Shown here one piece after another: positions 21,145 to 32,313 of a stretch of 64,000 bases of DNA; within the stretch, counting starts at the first letter, position 1, and every line of letters begins with the position of its first letter. The translations under genes and the position numbers were made by a program. The stretch is from an uncultured Pelagibacteraceae bacterium. GTDB taxonomy: Bacteria; Pseudomonadota; Alphaproteobacteria; Pelagibacterales; Pelagibacteraceae. Location of the stretch: the NCBI GenBank assembly GCA_902562205.1, contig CACESO010000006.1, positions 1 through 64,000 on the forward strand, read 5' to 3'. The notes beneath the pieces are model-generated. The model was not told the DNA's origin. It worked only from the letters and a program-made list of their open reading frames with translations, and did no database searches.

Positions 21145-23016
21145 ATGAAAAATAATTTTTCATTTGATGTTGTTGTAATTGGCGGTGGTCACGCTGGTTG
21201 TGAAGCAGCTGCTGCATCTGCTCGAATGGGTGTTACAACTGCATTGTTTACGAACGACACTAATACTATAGGCGAGATGTCTTGTAACCCAGCAATCGGT
21301 GGGCTAGGTAAAGGGCATTTAGTAAGAGAAATAGATGCTTTAGATGGTGTTATGGGAGATATAGCTGATAAGTCTGGCATTCAATTTAGATTATTAAATA
21401 GAAGCAGAGGACCAGCAGTGCAAGGACTACGAACTCAAAGTGATAGGTCTATTTATAAAAAAGAAATGCAGTCAAAACTTCTAAACTATTGTAATTTAAG
21501 CATATTTTCGATATCGATTAATCAATTTATAATTGAAAATAATGAGATAAAAGGTCTCAAGGCAGTAGATGGTACTGAAATCAAATGTTCTAAGGTAATT
21601 CTGACAACTGGCACTTTTTTAAATGGTTTGATACATATAGGTGATAAAAGAACACCAGCTGGTAGGTATGATGAAAAACCGACGTTAGGTTTATCGGATC
21701 AATTAAGAAAATATGATTTTAAATTAGGTAGACTAAAGACCGGAACCCCTCCAAGGTTAGATGGCACAACAATCAATTATGATAATCTTGAACGACAAGA
21801 TGCAGATAAAGATATTTCTTTTTTTTCTTTCTTAACTAAGAAAGTTCATAACGATCAAATTTCATGTAGCATGACTTACACAAATAAAAAAGTTCATGAC
21901 ATTATTTCTGAAAATTTAAAAAAGAGTGCAATGTATTCTGGAAGTATTCAGGGTGTTGGTCCTAGATACTGTCCATCTATAGAAGATAAAATTTATAAAT
22001 TTAAAGATAAGACTAGACATCAGATCTTTTTAGAACCTGAAGGCCTTAACGATAATACAGTGTATCCAAATGGTATTTCTACATCTCTTCCAGAAGAGAT
22101 ACAGTACAAAATATGTCATAATATCAATGGTTTAGAAGAGGTTAAAATTATAAGGCCTGGATATGCAATAGAATACGATTATGTTGACCCTAGAGAGCTT
22201 TTCTCAACCTTAGAGACTAAGAAGATTAAAAATTTCTATTTAGCAGGACAAATAAATGGAACAACAGGTTATGAAGAAGCTGCAGCACAAGGATTGATTG
22301 CCGGGGCCAATGCAGCGTTGTCGACTCAAAATAGAGAACCATTAATTTTAGATAGATCTCAAGCTTATATCGGTGTCATGATAGATGACTTAGTAACCAA
22401 AGGAGTCGCTGAGCCTTATAGGATGTTCACTTCAAGAGCCGAATACAGATTAACCCTTAGATCTGACAATGCTGATTTAAGATTAACCCAAATAGGAATA
22501 AGTATTGGCTTAGTTTCAAAAGAAAGAGCTAAAGTTTTTAATTTTAAAAGTAAAAATTTAAAGAATATTTCTAGCAAAATGGATGAATTAAAAATCTCAC
22601 CCTCAAAGGTATCTAAATTCGGTGTAAAAATAGCAAAAGACGGTATTTTAAGGACTGCTAGCAACATACTTGCTCAAAAAGGTGTGACTATGGACAAAAT
22701 TAGGGAAATTTGGCCTGATTTGACTTTTGTTTCTAAGGATATAGATGAACAATTGGAGACGAATGCCCATTACAGGGGTTATCTAAAGAAGCAAAATGCT
22801 GATATATTAGCTTTTAAAAGAGATGAAAATCTTAAAATCCCAGACAACATTAATTATGATAGTTTTTCTGGGTTTTCAAACGAGGTTAAGTCAAAATTCA
22901 AGCAAATTAAGCCAAAAACAATGGGTCAAGCACTCAGAATTGACGGTATAACCCCAGCGGCAGTATTTATTCTGTTGTCACATCTTAAAAGAAAGTCTAT
23001 TAAGAAGATAGCTTGA
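21145..23016 (+). CDS. mnmG: tRNA uridine-5-carboxymethylaminomethyl modification enzyme MnmG
   Basis: [41 protein letters not shown]. Confidence 0.99.
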   Translation: MKNNFSFDVVVIGGGHAGCEAAAASARMGVTTALFTNDTNTIGEMSCNPAIGGLGKGHLVREIDALDGVMGDIADKSGIQFRLLNRSRGPAVQGLRTQSDRSIYKKEMQSKLLNYCNLSIFSISINQFIIENNEIKGLKAVDGTEIKCSKVILTTGTFLNGLIHIGDKRTPAGRYDEKPTLGLSDQLRKYDFKLGRLKTGTPPRLDGTTINYDNLERQDADKDISFFSFLTKKVHNDQISCSMTYTNKKVHDIISENLKKSAMYSGSIQGVGPRYCPSIEDKIYKFKDKTRHQIFLEPEGLNDNTVYPNGISTSLPEEIQYKICHNINGLEEVKIIRPGYAIEYDYVDPRELFSTLETKKIKNFYLAGQINGTTGYEEAAAQGLIAGANAALSTQNREPLILDRSQAYIGVMIDDLVTKGVAEPYRMFTSRAEYRLTLRSDNADLRLTQIGISIGLVSKERAKVFNFKSKNLKNISSKMDELKISPSKVSKFGVKIAKDGILRTASNILAQKGVTMDKIREIWPDLTFVSKDIDEQLETNAHYRGYLKKQNADILAFKRDENLKIPDNINYDSFSGFSNEVKSKFKQIKPKTMGQALRIDGITPAAVFILLSHLKRKSIKKIA

Positions 23017-23651
23017 TAGATTCGCATAAAATTAATTACTCAAAACTAGACACTTTGAATGTTTCACGTGAAACATTTCTTGAATTAGATGAATTTAAAG
23101 AAATGATTTTGGATGAAAACAAAAAAATAAATTTAATTAGCCAACATACTGAGGAATTAGCCAGAGATAGACATATAATTGACAGTGCACAAATCATTGA
23201 TTTAATTGATGAAAATTACCTATCTTGCACTGATTTAGGATCCGGCTCAGGTTTACCTGGTTTAGTTCTAGCCATAATTAAAAAAAAACAAAAATCGAAG
23301 ATGAAATTTTTCCTTTACGAAAAAAGTTTTAAAAAAAGCAATTTTTTAAAAAAAGTTATTAATAAATTCGAACTTAACGCTGAAGTAATAAATCAGAATA
23401 TATTTGATCAAAAAAAATTAAATTCTGATTTGATTGTAGCAAGAGCATTTAAACCTTTGCCGGTTATTTTAGATTTAGTAACGAAAAACTTTAATGATTT
23501 TAAAGACATCATTTTGTTTTTAGGAAAAACTGGAAAGAGTTCAATTGAACAATGTTTACAAAATTGGGATTTAGAATTTGTAGAGAAAAAAAGCGTAACA
23601 GAAAAAGACTCAATCATAATAAAAATAAATAAAGTGAGTAAAAAAAAATGA
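23013..23651 (+). CDS. rsmG: 16S rRNA (guanine-N7) methyltransferase RsmG
   Basis: TTG start overlapping mnmG stop; [26 protein letters not shown]-terminus. Confidence 0.95.
   Translation: MIDSHKINYSKLDTLNVSRETFLELDEFKEMILDENKKINLISQHTEELARDRHIIDSAQIIDLIDENYLSCTDLGSGSGLPGLVLAIIKKKQKSKMKFFLYEKSFKKSNFLKKVINKFELNAEVINQNIFDQKKLNSDLIVARAFKPLPVILDLVTKNFNDFKDIILFLGKTGKSSIEQCLQNWDLEFVEKKSVTEKDSIIIKINKVSKKK
23058..23077. promoter_or_regulatory. parS: parS centromere site
   Basis: AATGTTTCACGTGAAACATT, 20-bp perfect palindrome containing canonical TGTTTCACGTGAAACA, within rsmG, ~0.6 kb upstream of parA. Confidence 0.93.
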
Positions 23652-24448
23652 AAGAAAAAATTATTTCAGTCATTAATCAAAAGGGCGGTGTTGGGAAAAC
23701 GACGACCGTAATTAATTTAGCGGCAGGACTTAGTTTAAATGGAAAAAAAATATTAGTTATAGATTTGGACCCACAAGGAAATGCAACAACAGGATTAGGT
23801 TTGTCTAATGTATCAGATACTAGCAAATCAATTTATGGTGTCTTGAATGGAAAAGAGGAGATTCAAAGTTCAATTCAGAAGACTAACTTTCAAAATTTGG
23901 ATATCGTAACATCAAATGTAGATTTATCTGGTTTGGAGGTTGAAACCGCAGATGACGAAAATAGAGCATATCTTTTAAAGACTAAATTAACCGCATATTT
24001 AAACAATTCTAGTCACTCATACGACTACGTCTTGATTGATTGTCCGCCTTCTTTGAGTTTATTAACCGTGATGGCTTTGGTGGCATCAGACTCATTAGTT
24101 GTGCCTTTACAGACAGAATTTTTTGCTCTTGAAGGGATAACTCAGCTGATTAAAACTATAGATCGTATTAAGGTCGGTCTTAATCCAAACTTATTTGTAA
24201 GAGGAATTTTATTAACGATGTATGACAAAAGAAACAGACTGTCTGCGCAAGTTGAAACAGATGCAAGAAATTATTTTAAAGACAAAGTTTATCAAACTGT
24301 AGTCCCCAGAAATGTACGTTTATCAGAAGCACCTTCACATGGGGTTCCAGTTTTAATATATGACAAACAATGTCCAGGAAGTAAATCATATATCAAATTC
24401 ACAGAAGAGTTTTTGGCACAAGAATCGAGTTTTGTAACGGCAGCATGA
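23648..24448 (+). CDS. parA: Chromosome partitioning ATPase ParA
   Basis: ISVINQKGGVGKTTTVINLAAGL deviant Walker A. Confidence 0.98.
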   Translation: MKEKIISVINQKGGVGKTTTVINLAAGLSLNGKKILVIDLDPQGNATTGLGLSNVSDTSKSIYGVLNGKEEIQSSIQKTNFQNLDIVTSNVDLSGLEVETADDENRAYLLKTKLTAYLNNSSHSYDYVLIDCPPSLSLLTVMALVASDSLVVPLQTEFFALEGITQLIKTIDRIKVGLNPNLFVRGILLTMYDKRNRLSAQVETDARNYFKDKVYQTVVPRNVRLSEAPSHGVPVLIYDKQCPGSKSYIKFTEEFLAQESSFVTAA

Positions 24449-25290
24449 GCAGTATTTTTAAAAACAAAAAAGGATTAGGAAGAGGATTATCATCTTTAAT
24501 AGGAGATACAAAAACAGTTTCAAAAAACAACAAAATTTCAGTTAGTGATTTAATAAGAAATAGGTATCAACCAAGAAAAACATTCGATGAAGAAAGCTTA
24601 GAAGAGTTAACTAATTCAATTAAATCCAGAGGTATCATTCAGCCAATTATTGCAAGGCAATCAAGTGGAAGTAAATATGAGATAATAGCGGGAGAGAGAA
24701 GGTGGTTGGCAGCTCAAAGAGCAGGTTTGCATGAGGTACCAGTAGTAGTTGTTGATGCTGATGATAAAAAGGCGCTTGAGTTTGGTATTGTTGAGAATGT
24801 TCAAAGACATGACTTAAATTCAATTGAGGAAGCAGAAGGTTATAAAAGGTTGATTGATGAGTTTAGTTATGATCAAGAACAGGTTGCTAAATTTATAGGA
24901 AAAAGCAGAAGTCACATCACTAATAGTTTGAGACTATTAACATTATCAAGTTATATAACTGATTTGATAAAAACTAATAAGATTACCCCAGGTCATGCCA
25001 AAATTTTAGTTGGTCTCGGTAATTCTGATCAAATTGCAAAAAAAATAGTAAAAAAAAATCTTTCTGTAAGGCAAACGGAAAATCTTGTAAGATTTTACAA
25101 ATCTCCAACTAAGTCAATTAAGACATCAAAGGACCCAAATATTAAAAAAATTGAAAACGATCTTATGGAAAAAATAGGGCTCAAAACCCAAATAACAAAC
25201 AAGAAAAACAATAAAGGGTCTTTGACTTTTAATTATAGAGATTTAGATCAATTAAATCATCTCATAGAAATTATCAAAAAATATTATTAA
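24445..25290 (+). CDS. parB: Chromosome partitioning protein ParB
   Basis: KGLGRGLSSLIG; GERRWLAAQRAGL. Confidence 0.98.
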   Translation: MSSIFKNKKGLGRGLSSLIGDTKTVSKNNKISVSDLIRNRYQPRKTFDEESLEELTNSIKSRGIIQPIIARQSSGSKYEIIAGERRWLAAQRAGLHEVPVVVVDADDKKALEFGIVENVQRHDLNSIEEAEGYKRLIDEFSYDQEQVAKFIGKSRSHITNSLRLLTLSSYITDLIKTNKITPGHAKILVGLGNSDQIAKKIVKKNLSVRQTENLVRFYKSPTKSIKTSKDPNIKKIENDLMEKIGLKTQITNKKNNKGSLTFNYRDLDQLNHLIEIIKKYY

Positions 25291-26273
25291 CTTTTTTCTG
25301 AAGTCTCATAAATAAAATTAAAAACTAACATCAAACTAATTGAGCTGTTTTTCTTTAAAAATTCTTCAGTTTTATTTATATTAATTATTAAATGCTTTAT
25401 TTTTTGCATTGACCAATTTTCAAGTTGTTTTTTAATTATTGGTTTATCTTTCCAAAAAATCGGTGGTCTGTGATTGTCTATTAAAATATCAAGATTTGTA
25501 TTTTCATTTTGTTTCTCGTAAAGATTAAGCAATCTTTTTGCTTTCTGCAAGAACGTCCTTAAAATTAATATTCCGTCTTCTGATTTATAATTACTTTCAT
25601 TAATGATATCTGATGTTTTTTGTGAGTTTTTTGATAGAGTTGTGTCCACTAATTCATTTATACTAAAGTTTTCGGCCAAATTAGTTAATTTATATATTTC
25701 TTCTAGATTAATACTTTTCTTATCATGGATGTAGATTAAAATTTTATCTAATTCAGATTTTAGATGACCTCTATCTCCATTGCATCGATTAACTAAAAGA
25801 TTAATAGTTTCTTGTGAAATACTAATTTTATGGTTGTTAAAAAATTTTTTTGCAATATCAACTAACGTTATTGAGCTGTCTTTATAAGTTGGTACTATTA
25901 TCAGTTCTCTACTTTTTTCAAATAAATTTCTCAACTTAGATTTTTTTTCTAGAACATTTGCATTTAATATAATCTTTATATCAGCGTCCTTTTTTTCAAT
26001 AATGTTTTCAATTATCTCACAAATTTTGTCTGAACATCTGTTTATAATTACTATTTTTTCCTTTTCAAAAAGAGATTGATTAAATATCTTTTCATAAAAA
26101 AGCTCATTATTACTTACGATCTGTGATTCATCATATTTTTCAATATTTCTATTAAAATTTTTTTCTAGAAATTTAATGATTTCATTTTTATGACCCTCAT
26201 TTTCCCCGTAAATTAAAAAAAAGTTTTCTTTATCAAATTTTTTTTTATTAATCTCAAAAGACTTAATTATCAT
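25287..26273 (-). CDS. holA: DNA polymerase III delta subunit
   Basis: HolA-like architecture (LIYGENEGHKNEII...; VNRCNGDRGHLKSELDKI). Confidence 0.85.
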   Translation of the reverse strand: MIIKSFEINKKKFDKENFFLIYGENEGHKNEIIKFLEKNFNRNIEKYDESQIVSNNELFYEKIFNQSLFEKEKIVIINRCSDKICEIIENIIEKKDADIKIILNANVLEKKSKLRNLFEKSRELIIVPTYKDSSITLVDIAKKFFNNHKISISQETINLLVNRCNGDRGHLKSELDKILIYIHDKKSINLEEIYKLTNLAENFSINELVDTTLSKNSQKTSDIINESNYKSEDGILILRTFLQKAKRLLNLYEKQNENTNLDILIDNHRPPIFWKDKPIIKKQLENWSMQKIKHLIININKTEEFLKKNSSISLMLVFNFIYETSEKS

Positions 26274-26728
26274 TTTAAAGTTCCTAGCAAAAAGATAATA
26301 TCGTTTGATACTTTGTTATTTAAATTATTAGTAATGTTATCTTCGTATTGAGCCATATTAAATTTATCACTCTGCACGTCATAACTAAATTCTTCACTAA
26401 AATTTCTATTAATTAAAACATTATCTTTTTCATTCTTGACAATCAAATTAACAGTAATAGATACCTTTTTTTTGGATGGATCACCTTTGTTGTCTTTTAA
26501 AATTGTAGAGAAAGTTTGTTTGTAGTTCATTTCTAGTTTAACCTTCTTTACTGCTTCTTGATTAGAAAGTGCCATAACCATTTTTTCAATGGTGAATGAA
26601 TTTTTGTTTTCGTTTTCATTTATAATTTCTATAATTTCGAAATTACTATTTTTTGAACCATAAATTGGTTTAAAACCACAATTAGTTAACATTATTGATA
26701 AAATTACAATTGGTGTTAAAAATTTCAT
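26270..26728 (-). CDS. lptE: LPS-assembly lipoprotein LptE-like
   Basis: Lipobox [11 protein letters not shown]; located between leuS and holA. Confidence 0.8.
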   Translation of the reverse strand: MKFLTPIVILSIMLTNCGFKPIYGSKNSNFEIIEIINENENKNSFTIEKMVMALSNQEAVKKVKLEMNYKQTFSTILKDNKGDPSKKKVSITVNLIVKNEKDNVLINRNFSEEFSYDVQSDKFNMAQYEDNITNNLNNKVSNDIIFLLGTLK

Positions 26729-29262
26729 TTTACTATTAAATTTATCAGCTTATTTTTAACAATTATATGTTTAAAAACACTCTTCTTTTCGAGAAAATTT
26801 GATACTTTTTTATCTTTTTTAACATTCTCTAAAAGTTTATTCTCATCAACATCTTTTTCAATTTTTATTAAAGATTTTTTTTTACCATTTATTTGAATTA
26901 CTATATTTACGTATTTCTCCTCTAAAAATTCTTTTTGAGGCAAAGGCCAAGAAATTTCACTATCCCTTTTGATATCTATTAAACATTCAGATATCAAATG
27001 TGGAAGAATTGGGAACATCAAAATTAATATCTTCAAATAGTTTTCTTTCAAATCTTTAATATCAAGGTTATTTATCTCTTTATTTAAAAAATTATACGTC
27101 TCGTGAAGGTACGCTATTAAAACATTCATGTTGAACTTTTCTAGACTGAGTGTGAATTTTTCGATTAACTTATTTGTATAGATAGTCAAATTCACATTCT
27201 CATTTCTTCTTCTTTTATTTTTAAACTCATTAATGATTTTTTTATGTAAAAGCCAAAATTTTTGAACAAATTTGTACGACGCAATCATACCTTGATCTGA
27301 CCATTGAACATCCTTTTCTGGAGGACTATCAGATAATATAAAAAATCTTACTGAGTCAGCACCAAACTGGTCCATTATTTTCTCAGGATCGATAATATTT
27401 CTCTTTGATTTTGACATTGATTCAGATGGCCCAACTAAAATCTTTTTTTTATCCTTAATTTTAAAAAAATCTTTTCCATTATCCGTAAAAACTTCATCTG
27501 GACTTAGCCATTTATTGTTTTCATCTTTGTAAGTCTCATGACATACCATCCCTTGTGTAAACAAACCTTGAAATGGTTCTGGTGAAATAAAATTCTGGTT
27601 TTCAAAACCTAAAGCTTGCATAAAAAATCTTGAGTACAATAAATGTAATATCGCATGTTCCACTCCACCTATATATTGATCAACGGGCATCCAATATTTT
27701 ATATCTTCTTTATCAAAACCATATTCATTATTCTCTGGTGAGCAAAAACGAAGAAAATACCAGGAGGAGTCAACAAAAGTATCTAGAGTGTCAGTATCTA
27801 GATTACATTTTTCTCCATTGATTATTATTTCTTTCCATTTTTTTTGATGATCTAGAGGATTTCCTTTCGTGTTGAGGTTTATTTTTTCTGGTAGTTTTAT
27901 AGGTAACATCTCTTTTGGAACCTTTACAATATTTCCTTTTTCATTATACGCAATAGGTATAGGACATCCCCAATACCTCTGACGTGATATCCCCCAATCT
28001 TTGAGTCTAAAATTAATTTTTTTATTTCCTAAATTATTTTTTGTTAAATGTTCAATACTTTTTTCAATTGCTTCTCCAGGTGTTTCAAGTCCGTCCAAAA
28101 AAGATGAATTGATCATAACACCATCATCAATAAAAGCTTCATCCTTTACTTGAAAATCATTACTTCTATCTTTTGGTCTAACAACAGTTTTAATGTCTAA
28201 TTTATATTTTTTTGCAAACTCAAAATCTCTTTGATCGTGTGCAGGGCATCCAAAAACAGCCCCGAAACCATAATCCATAAGCACAAAATTCGCAAAAAAT
28301 ACAGGAACTTTTATTTTAGGATCCATAGGATTAAGAGCTTGCAAATTTGTTTTAAAACCAATTTTCTCAGCCTGAGCAATAGACTCTTCAGTAGTCCCAG
28401 TTTTTGAACACTTATCTTTAAAATTTTGAAATTCAGAATCTTTTTCAAAATATTTTGTCAAAGGGTGATCTATAGATAAAGCAAGAAAAGAAAAACCAAA
28501 CAAAGTATCAGGTCTAGTTGTAAAACATTTGATGTTTTTTACTGGCAGATCCCCTTCAACTTTAAAATTAATTTCGCAACCAAAAGATTTACCAATCCAA
28601 TTCTTCTGCATTGTTTTCACTTTATTAGGCCATTCCTCTAAATTATCTAAACCATTTAGCAATTGTTCAGAAAATTTAGAAATATTAAAAAACCATTGAT
28701 TTAATTTTTTCCTTTCTACTTGCGCACCAGATCTCCACCCTTTACCATCTATCACTTGTTCATTGGCAAGGACAGTTTGGTCAACTGGATCCCAATTAAC
28801 GTAGTTTTCTTTTCTATAAACCAAGCCTTTATCGTATAGCTCTAAAAAAAAAAGTTGTTGATGTTTGTAATAATTAGGCGAGCATGTAGATATTTCTCTA
28901 TCCCAATCAATTGAAAGACCTAATCTTTTAAGTTGGGTTTTCATGGTAGAGATATTTTTTTCCGTCCATTCTTTTGGATCTAGATTGTTTTCTCTTGCTG
29001 CGTTTTCAGCAGGCATTCCAAATGAGTCCCAACCCATCGGATGAAGAACATTAAAGTTTTGTAATTTTTTAAATCTGGCTAGGACGTCTCCAATCGTATA
29101 ATTTCTAACATGTCCCATGTGAATTTTTCCAGATGGATAAGGAAACATTTCTAAACAATAAAATTTTTTTTTTGAAAAATCCTTTTTTGATTTAAAAGTT
29201 TTGTTTTTATCCCAAAACTTTTGCCATTTTTCCTCGATTGATTTGAAATTATATCTATCCAC
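26725..29262 (-). CDS. leuS: Leucyl-tRNA synthetase
   Basis: [21 protein letters not shown] (HIGH-like); MSKSKRN (KMSKS). Confidence 0.99.
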   Translation of the reverse strand: MDRYNFKSIEEKWQKFWDKNKTFKSKKDFSKKKFYCLEMFPYPSGKIHMGHVRNYTIGDVLARFKKLQNFNVLHPMGWDSFGMPAENAARENNLDPKEWTEKNISTMKTQLKRLGLSIDWDREISTCSPNYYKHQQLFFLELYDKGLVYRKENYVNWDPVDQTVLANEQVIDGKGWRSGAQVERKKLNQWFFNISKFSEQLLNGLDNLEEWPNKVKTMQKNWIGKSFGCEINFKVEGDLPVKNIKCFTTRPDTLFGFSFLALSIDHPLTKYFEKDSEFQNFKDKCSKTGTTEESIAQAEKIGFKTNLQALNPMDPKIKVPVFFANFVLMDYGFGAVFGCPAHDQRDFEFAKKYKLDIKTVVRPKDRSNDFQVKDEAFIDDGVMINSSFLDGLETPGEAIEKSIEHLTKNNLGNKKINFRLKDWGISRQRYWGCPIPIAYNEKGNIVKVPKEMLPIKLPEKINLNTKGNPLDHQKKWKEIIINGEKCNLDTDTLDTFVDSSWYFLRFCSPENNEYGFDKEDIKYWMPVDQYIGGVEHAILHLLYSRFFMQALGFENQNFISPEPFQGLFTQGMVCHETYKDENNKWLSPDEVFTDNGKDFFKIKDKKKILVGPSESMSKSKRNIIDPEKIMDQFGADSVRFFILSDSPPEKDVQWSDQGMIASYKFVQKFWLLHKKIINEFKNKRRRNENVNLTIYTNKLIEKFTLSLEKFNMNVLIAYLHETYNFLNKEINNLDIKDLKENYLKILILMFPILPHLISECLIDIKRDSEISWPLPQKEFLEEKYVNIVIQINGKKKSLIKIEKDVDENKLLENVKKDKKVSNFLEKKSVFKHIIVKNKLINLIVK

Positions 29263-29273
29263 TTACGAAAAAA

Positions 29274-29846
29274 TTAGTTTCTTTTAATTAATTTTTTAGC
29301 CTTATTTTTTCCCTCAGTTTCCTTGTATTTTTTGAAATCATCCTTTTCAAATAAAGCTGCTTTTTTCAAAATAGCTATTTTAAGCTCACCTTCAAGTTTT
29401 GATTTAACTTTACTTGTCTTACATTTATTATTCTCATTACATACTTTTTCAAATACTAAAACTTTAATCGCGTCAGCTCTAATTTCATTCGTCATAAACT
29501 GAATTGTAATTTTCAATTCCCTATTTGTATTTTCTGAAGAGAACCACTCGGTAATAATTATTCCTCCTGAGTAACTTGCATTCGTTAATGGTACAAAGTC
29601 CATCACATCTATAGCACCTCTCCAAAGAGGGTTTGAAGATGCAAAATCAAAATCTCCTCCTCTTGTGGCACCTCTACCAAATCTTATTCCTCTACCTTCT
29701 TGAATGTTTTTTTTAACTCTCTCTTCTACATTTACAGGATTATCTTTGATGTCTGATCTTTTGTAAATTCCACACGAATTTAATGCAAATAATGTAAAAA
29801 TTATAAAAATGATAAATTTGACTAAATACGTTTTCATGAAAATCAT
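29274..29846 (-). CDS. DUF3576-type lipoprotein
   Basis: Lipobox LNSCG; FASSNPLWRGAIDVMDFVPLTNASYSGGIIITEWF. Confidence 0.75.
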   Translation of the reverse strand: MIFMKTYLVKFIIFIIFTLFALNSCGIYKRSDIKDNPVNVEERVKKNIQEGRGIRFGRGATRGGDFDFASSNPLWRGAIDVMDFVPLTNASYSGGIIITEWFSSENTNRELKITIQFMTNEIRADAIKVLVFEKVCNENNKCKTSKVKSKLEGELKIAILKKAALFEKDDFKKYKETEGKNKAKKLIKRN

Positions 29847-29929
29847 AGATACCAGAAAATAAGAATTATCTCAGAATTATTTAAAAATCGTCCTTTTTAG
29901 CGTGACAAAAATATCACAAAGTAAGAAAA

Positions 29930-29962
29930 AAAACACTATTTTTACTAAAAATCAAGTGTTTT
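29930..29962 (+). other. Hairpin in the porin upstream region
   Basis: AAAACACT-ATTTTT-ACT-AAAAAT-CA-AGTGTTTT; 14-bp interrupted stem, no U-tract. Confidence 0.5.
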
Positions 29963-30018
29963 AAGTACTTTCTGATAAAAAACCTCTGTTCATATGAATA
30001 CAACAAAAAAGGAGTATT

Positions 30019-31098
30019 ATGAATAACATTAAAAAAATAGGACTTACAGCATTAGCAGGTTCGCTAGTGACTTTAGGTTCAGCAGTTGCAGGCGAAATGT
30101 CTGTTTCTGGAGGTATTAACACTACTTTAAAATTTGGTAAAGGTGGTGGAAATACTAGTAGAGGTATAGGTTCAGACAAAGACGTAACTTTCTCAGGCGG
30201 TGGTGAACTAGATAACGGAACAACGTTTTCTATGAGCACAACTCTTGATGATACCTACGCAGTGTCAGGATCAACAACTACAATCACAACACCATCACTT
30301 GGTTCATTCCAAGTTGGTCAAAGTACTGGTTCAGCAGCTGGTTATTATGATGAGGAAGTTCCTCAAGTATACGAGCAAGCATCTGACGGTATTGAAACAC
30401 CTGCGAACAAAGTCGGTGACTTCATGGACAATAACCATGTTATGTACACATCTCCAACATTAGAGATGATGGGTGCATCATTCACATTACGTGCTGGTTA
30501 TGCGCCACAAGCAAGTGACGCTGCAGTAGCAGATGGTGGTCAGCAAACTTACAGTGGAACATACGGTGCAGGTCAAGAACTTGGTTTAACGATCGGTTAC
30601 GAAGGCTTAACACTTGGTTTCTACGGTGCTGAAAGAGAAAACAGAGGACCAGATCAATCAGCTCAAGACGACGTTAGAGATGAGTTCAACGGTGCATGGT
30701 ATGCAAAATACACAATGGGACCAGTGTCAATTGGTTACTCAGAGACGTATTTTGATGCAGGTGTAGCAAGAGCTATCGATACAGTTGATACAGCTAAAAC
30801 AAGAAGAACTGCTGGTGGTATCTACGAAGATGAACAGATGTCAATTGCGTTTAACGTAAACGACAATATGTCAATCTCATACACAGTTGCTGATAGTACT
30901 TATGACTCTCAGGATGACGCTAAAACAGCGGCTACTACTGATGACGATATAACTCAGGAAATCGATGCGATACAGGTAGCTTACTCTATGGGTGGTATGT
31001 CAATTAAAGCATACAACATGGAAGTATCTAATCCAGCGCATGACGACAACGCAGCTGACCAAAGCGTAACTGAAATTGCTTTAGGTTTTGCATTCTAA
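30019..31098 (+). CDS. Outer-membrane porin
   Basis: Signal peptide with AVAGEMSVSGGINTTLKFG, beta-barrel repeats, C-terminal aromatic ...EIALGFAF; strong SD AAAGGAG. Confidence 0.85.
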   Translation: MNNIKKIGLTALAGSLVTLGSAVAGEMSVSGGINTTLKFGKGGGNTSRGIGSDKDVTFSGGGELDNGTTFSMSTTLDDTYAVSGSTTTITTPSLGSFQVGQSTGSAAGYYDEEVPQVYEQASDGIETPANKVGDFMDNNHVMYTSPTLEMMGASFTLRAGYAPQASDAAVADGGQQTYSGTYGAGQELGLTIGYEGLTLGFYGAERENRGPDQSAQDDVRDEFNGAWYAKYTMGPVSIGYSETYFDAGVARAIDTVDTAKTRRTAGGIYEDEQMSIAFNVNDNMSISYTVADSTYDSQDDAKTAATTDDDITQEIDAIQVAYSMGGMSIKAYNMEVSNPAHDDNAADQSVTEIALGFAF

Positions 31099-31116
31099 TT
31101 TAATTTAGTTTCGAAA

Positions 31117-31671
31117 TTAAAACGGCCCAGTATTTATACTTGGGCCGTTTTTTTTTATCCAAGATATCGCCGCAACACCGCTCGGAGTACATAATTTTGA
31201 TCTTTTAAGAGTTTTTTGGTTAATTCCACCAAGTAAAATAATTTGATTTTTTGCTAATTTTTTTAATAAATTTGTTTTTATGGTACCGAGATATTTTTTA
31301 TTTTTATTATTTTTAAAAATAGGACTTAAAAAAATACATGAACAGCCCTGTCTTTCCTTAATTTTAAGTTCGATTGCGTTGTGAGCTGATCCTATTATTT
31401 CAAGCTTCTTTTTAACTATATTCTGAAATCTTAATTGTTTGTAAAATGAGGGGATATATAAACCATCAAAATTATACCTAATTGCATCTTTTAGGTTATT
31501 AGAAATATAAACCTTTCGTCTATTATTTCTACAATGCCTAACTAATTTTCTCAGTTCTCTAGGATCATTCTTTTTATGATAATTTCTATATATTAATGAA
31601 ATTTGAGCAGATAATTTTTCAATTTCAATTTTGTTAAATTCATCTATAAAATAAAAATACTTAATATTCAT
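31117..31671 (-). CDS. ThiE/TenI-like thiamine phosphate synthase family protein
   Basis: GSAHNAIELK, CIFLSPIFKNNKNKKYLG, ILLGGINQKTL...GVAAISW; divergent from classical ThiE. Confidence 0.7.
   Translation of the reverse strand: MNIKYFYFIDEFNKIEIEKLSAQISLIYRNYHKKNDPRELRKLVRHCRNNRRKVYISNNLKDAIRYNFDGLYIPSFYKQLRFQNIVKKKLEIIGSAHNAIELKIKERQGCSCIFLSPIFKNNKNKKYLGTIKTNLLKKLAKNQIILLGGINQKTLKRSKLCTPSGVAAISWIKKNGPSINTGPF
31121..31156 (+). terminator. Intrinsic terminator of the porin gene
   Basis: AACGGCCCA / TGGGCCGTT stem followed by a T run. Confidence 0.93.
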
Positions 31672-32313
31672 ATGGAGAATGTAGTAAAAAATTTTGATTT
31701 AGTAAAAGAGGAAATAAGCAATTTTAAAAATGCCAATATTATTGCTGTATCAAAAACATTCCCGATCAGTCATATATTACCTTTAATCAATCATGGTCAT
31801 CAGCACTTCGGTGAAAATAAGGTCCAAGAAGCTCAGGAAAAATGGACATCATTAAAGAACGATTTTCCTAATTTAAAATTACATTTAATAGGTAAATTAC
31901 AAACAAACAAAGTAAAGTTTGCGTTACCTTTATTTGATTATATCCACTCTTTAGATAGCATTAAACTCGCAGAAAAAATTTCATTAGAACAGGAAAAAAA
32001 GAAATTTAGGCCAAAAATATTTATTCAAATAAATCTAGGTAAAGAAAATCAAAAGTCAGGTATTGATGAAGAAGGCTTAGAAAGTTTTTACCAAAAATGT
32101 GTAACTAAATATAACCTTAACATCATAGGTATTATGTGTTTACCCCCATTTGATGAAGATCCGACACCTTTTTTTAAAAAAATGCAAAATTTATCAGAAA
32201 GTATTAAATTAAAAGAAATTAGTATGGGAATGTCCAACGATTATATGGATGCGCTAAGGTTTAAGGCAACATACATAAGAGTTGGTTCCAAAATTTTTGG
32301 AAACAGAAGCTAA
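31672..32313 (+). CDS. YggS/PLPBP pyridoxal phosphate homeostasis protein
   Basis: IIAVSKTFP, HFGENKVQEAQEKW, LHLIGKLQTNK, MGMSNDYMDAL. Confidence 0.95.
   Translation: MENVVKNFDLVKEEISNFKNANIIAVSKTFPISHILPLINHGHQHFGENKVQEAQEKWTSLKNDFPNLKLHLIGKLQTNKVKFALPLFDYIHSLDSIKLAEKISLEQEKKKFRPKIFIQINLGKENQKSGIDEEGLESFYQKCVTKYNLNIIGIMCLPPFDEDPTPFFKKMQNLSESIKLKEISMGMSNDYMDALRFKATYIRVGSKIFGNRS

Noticed and set aside
29902-29917. GTGACAAAAATATCAC considered as a CRP/FNR site
   Set aside because: Half-site spacing is 8 nt rather than the 6 nt of TGTGA-N6-TCACA, so kept only as a generic inverted repeat.
30245-30463. 72-aa plus-strand ORF overlapping the porin in another frame
   Set aside because: Out-of-frame Gln/His-rich shadow of porin codons.
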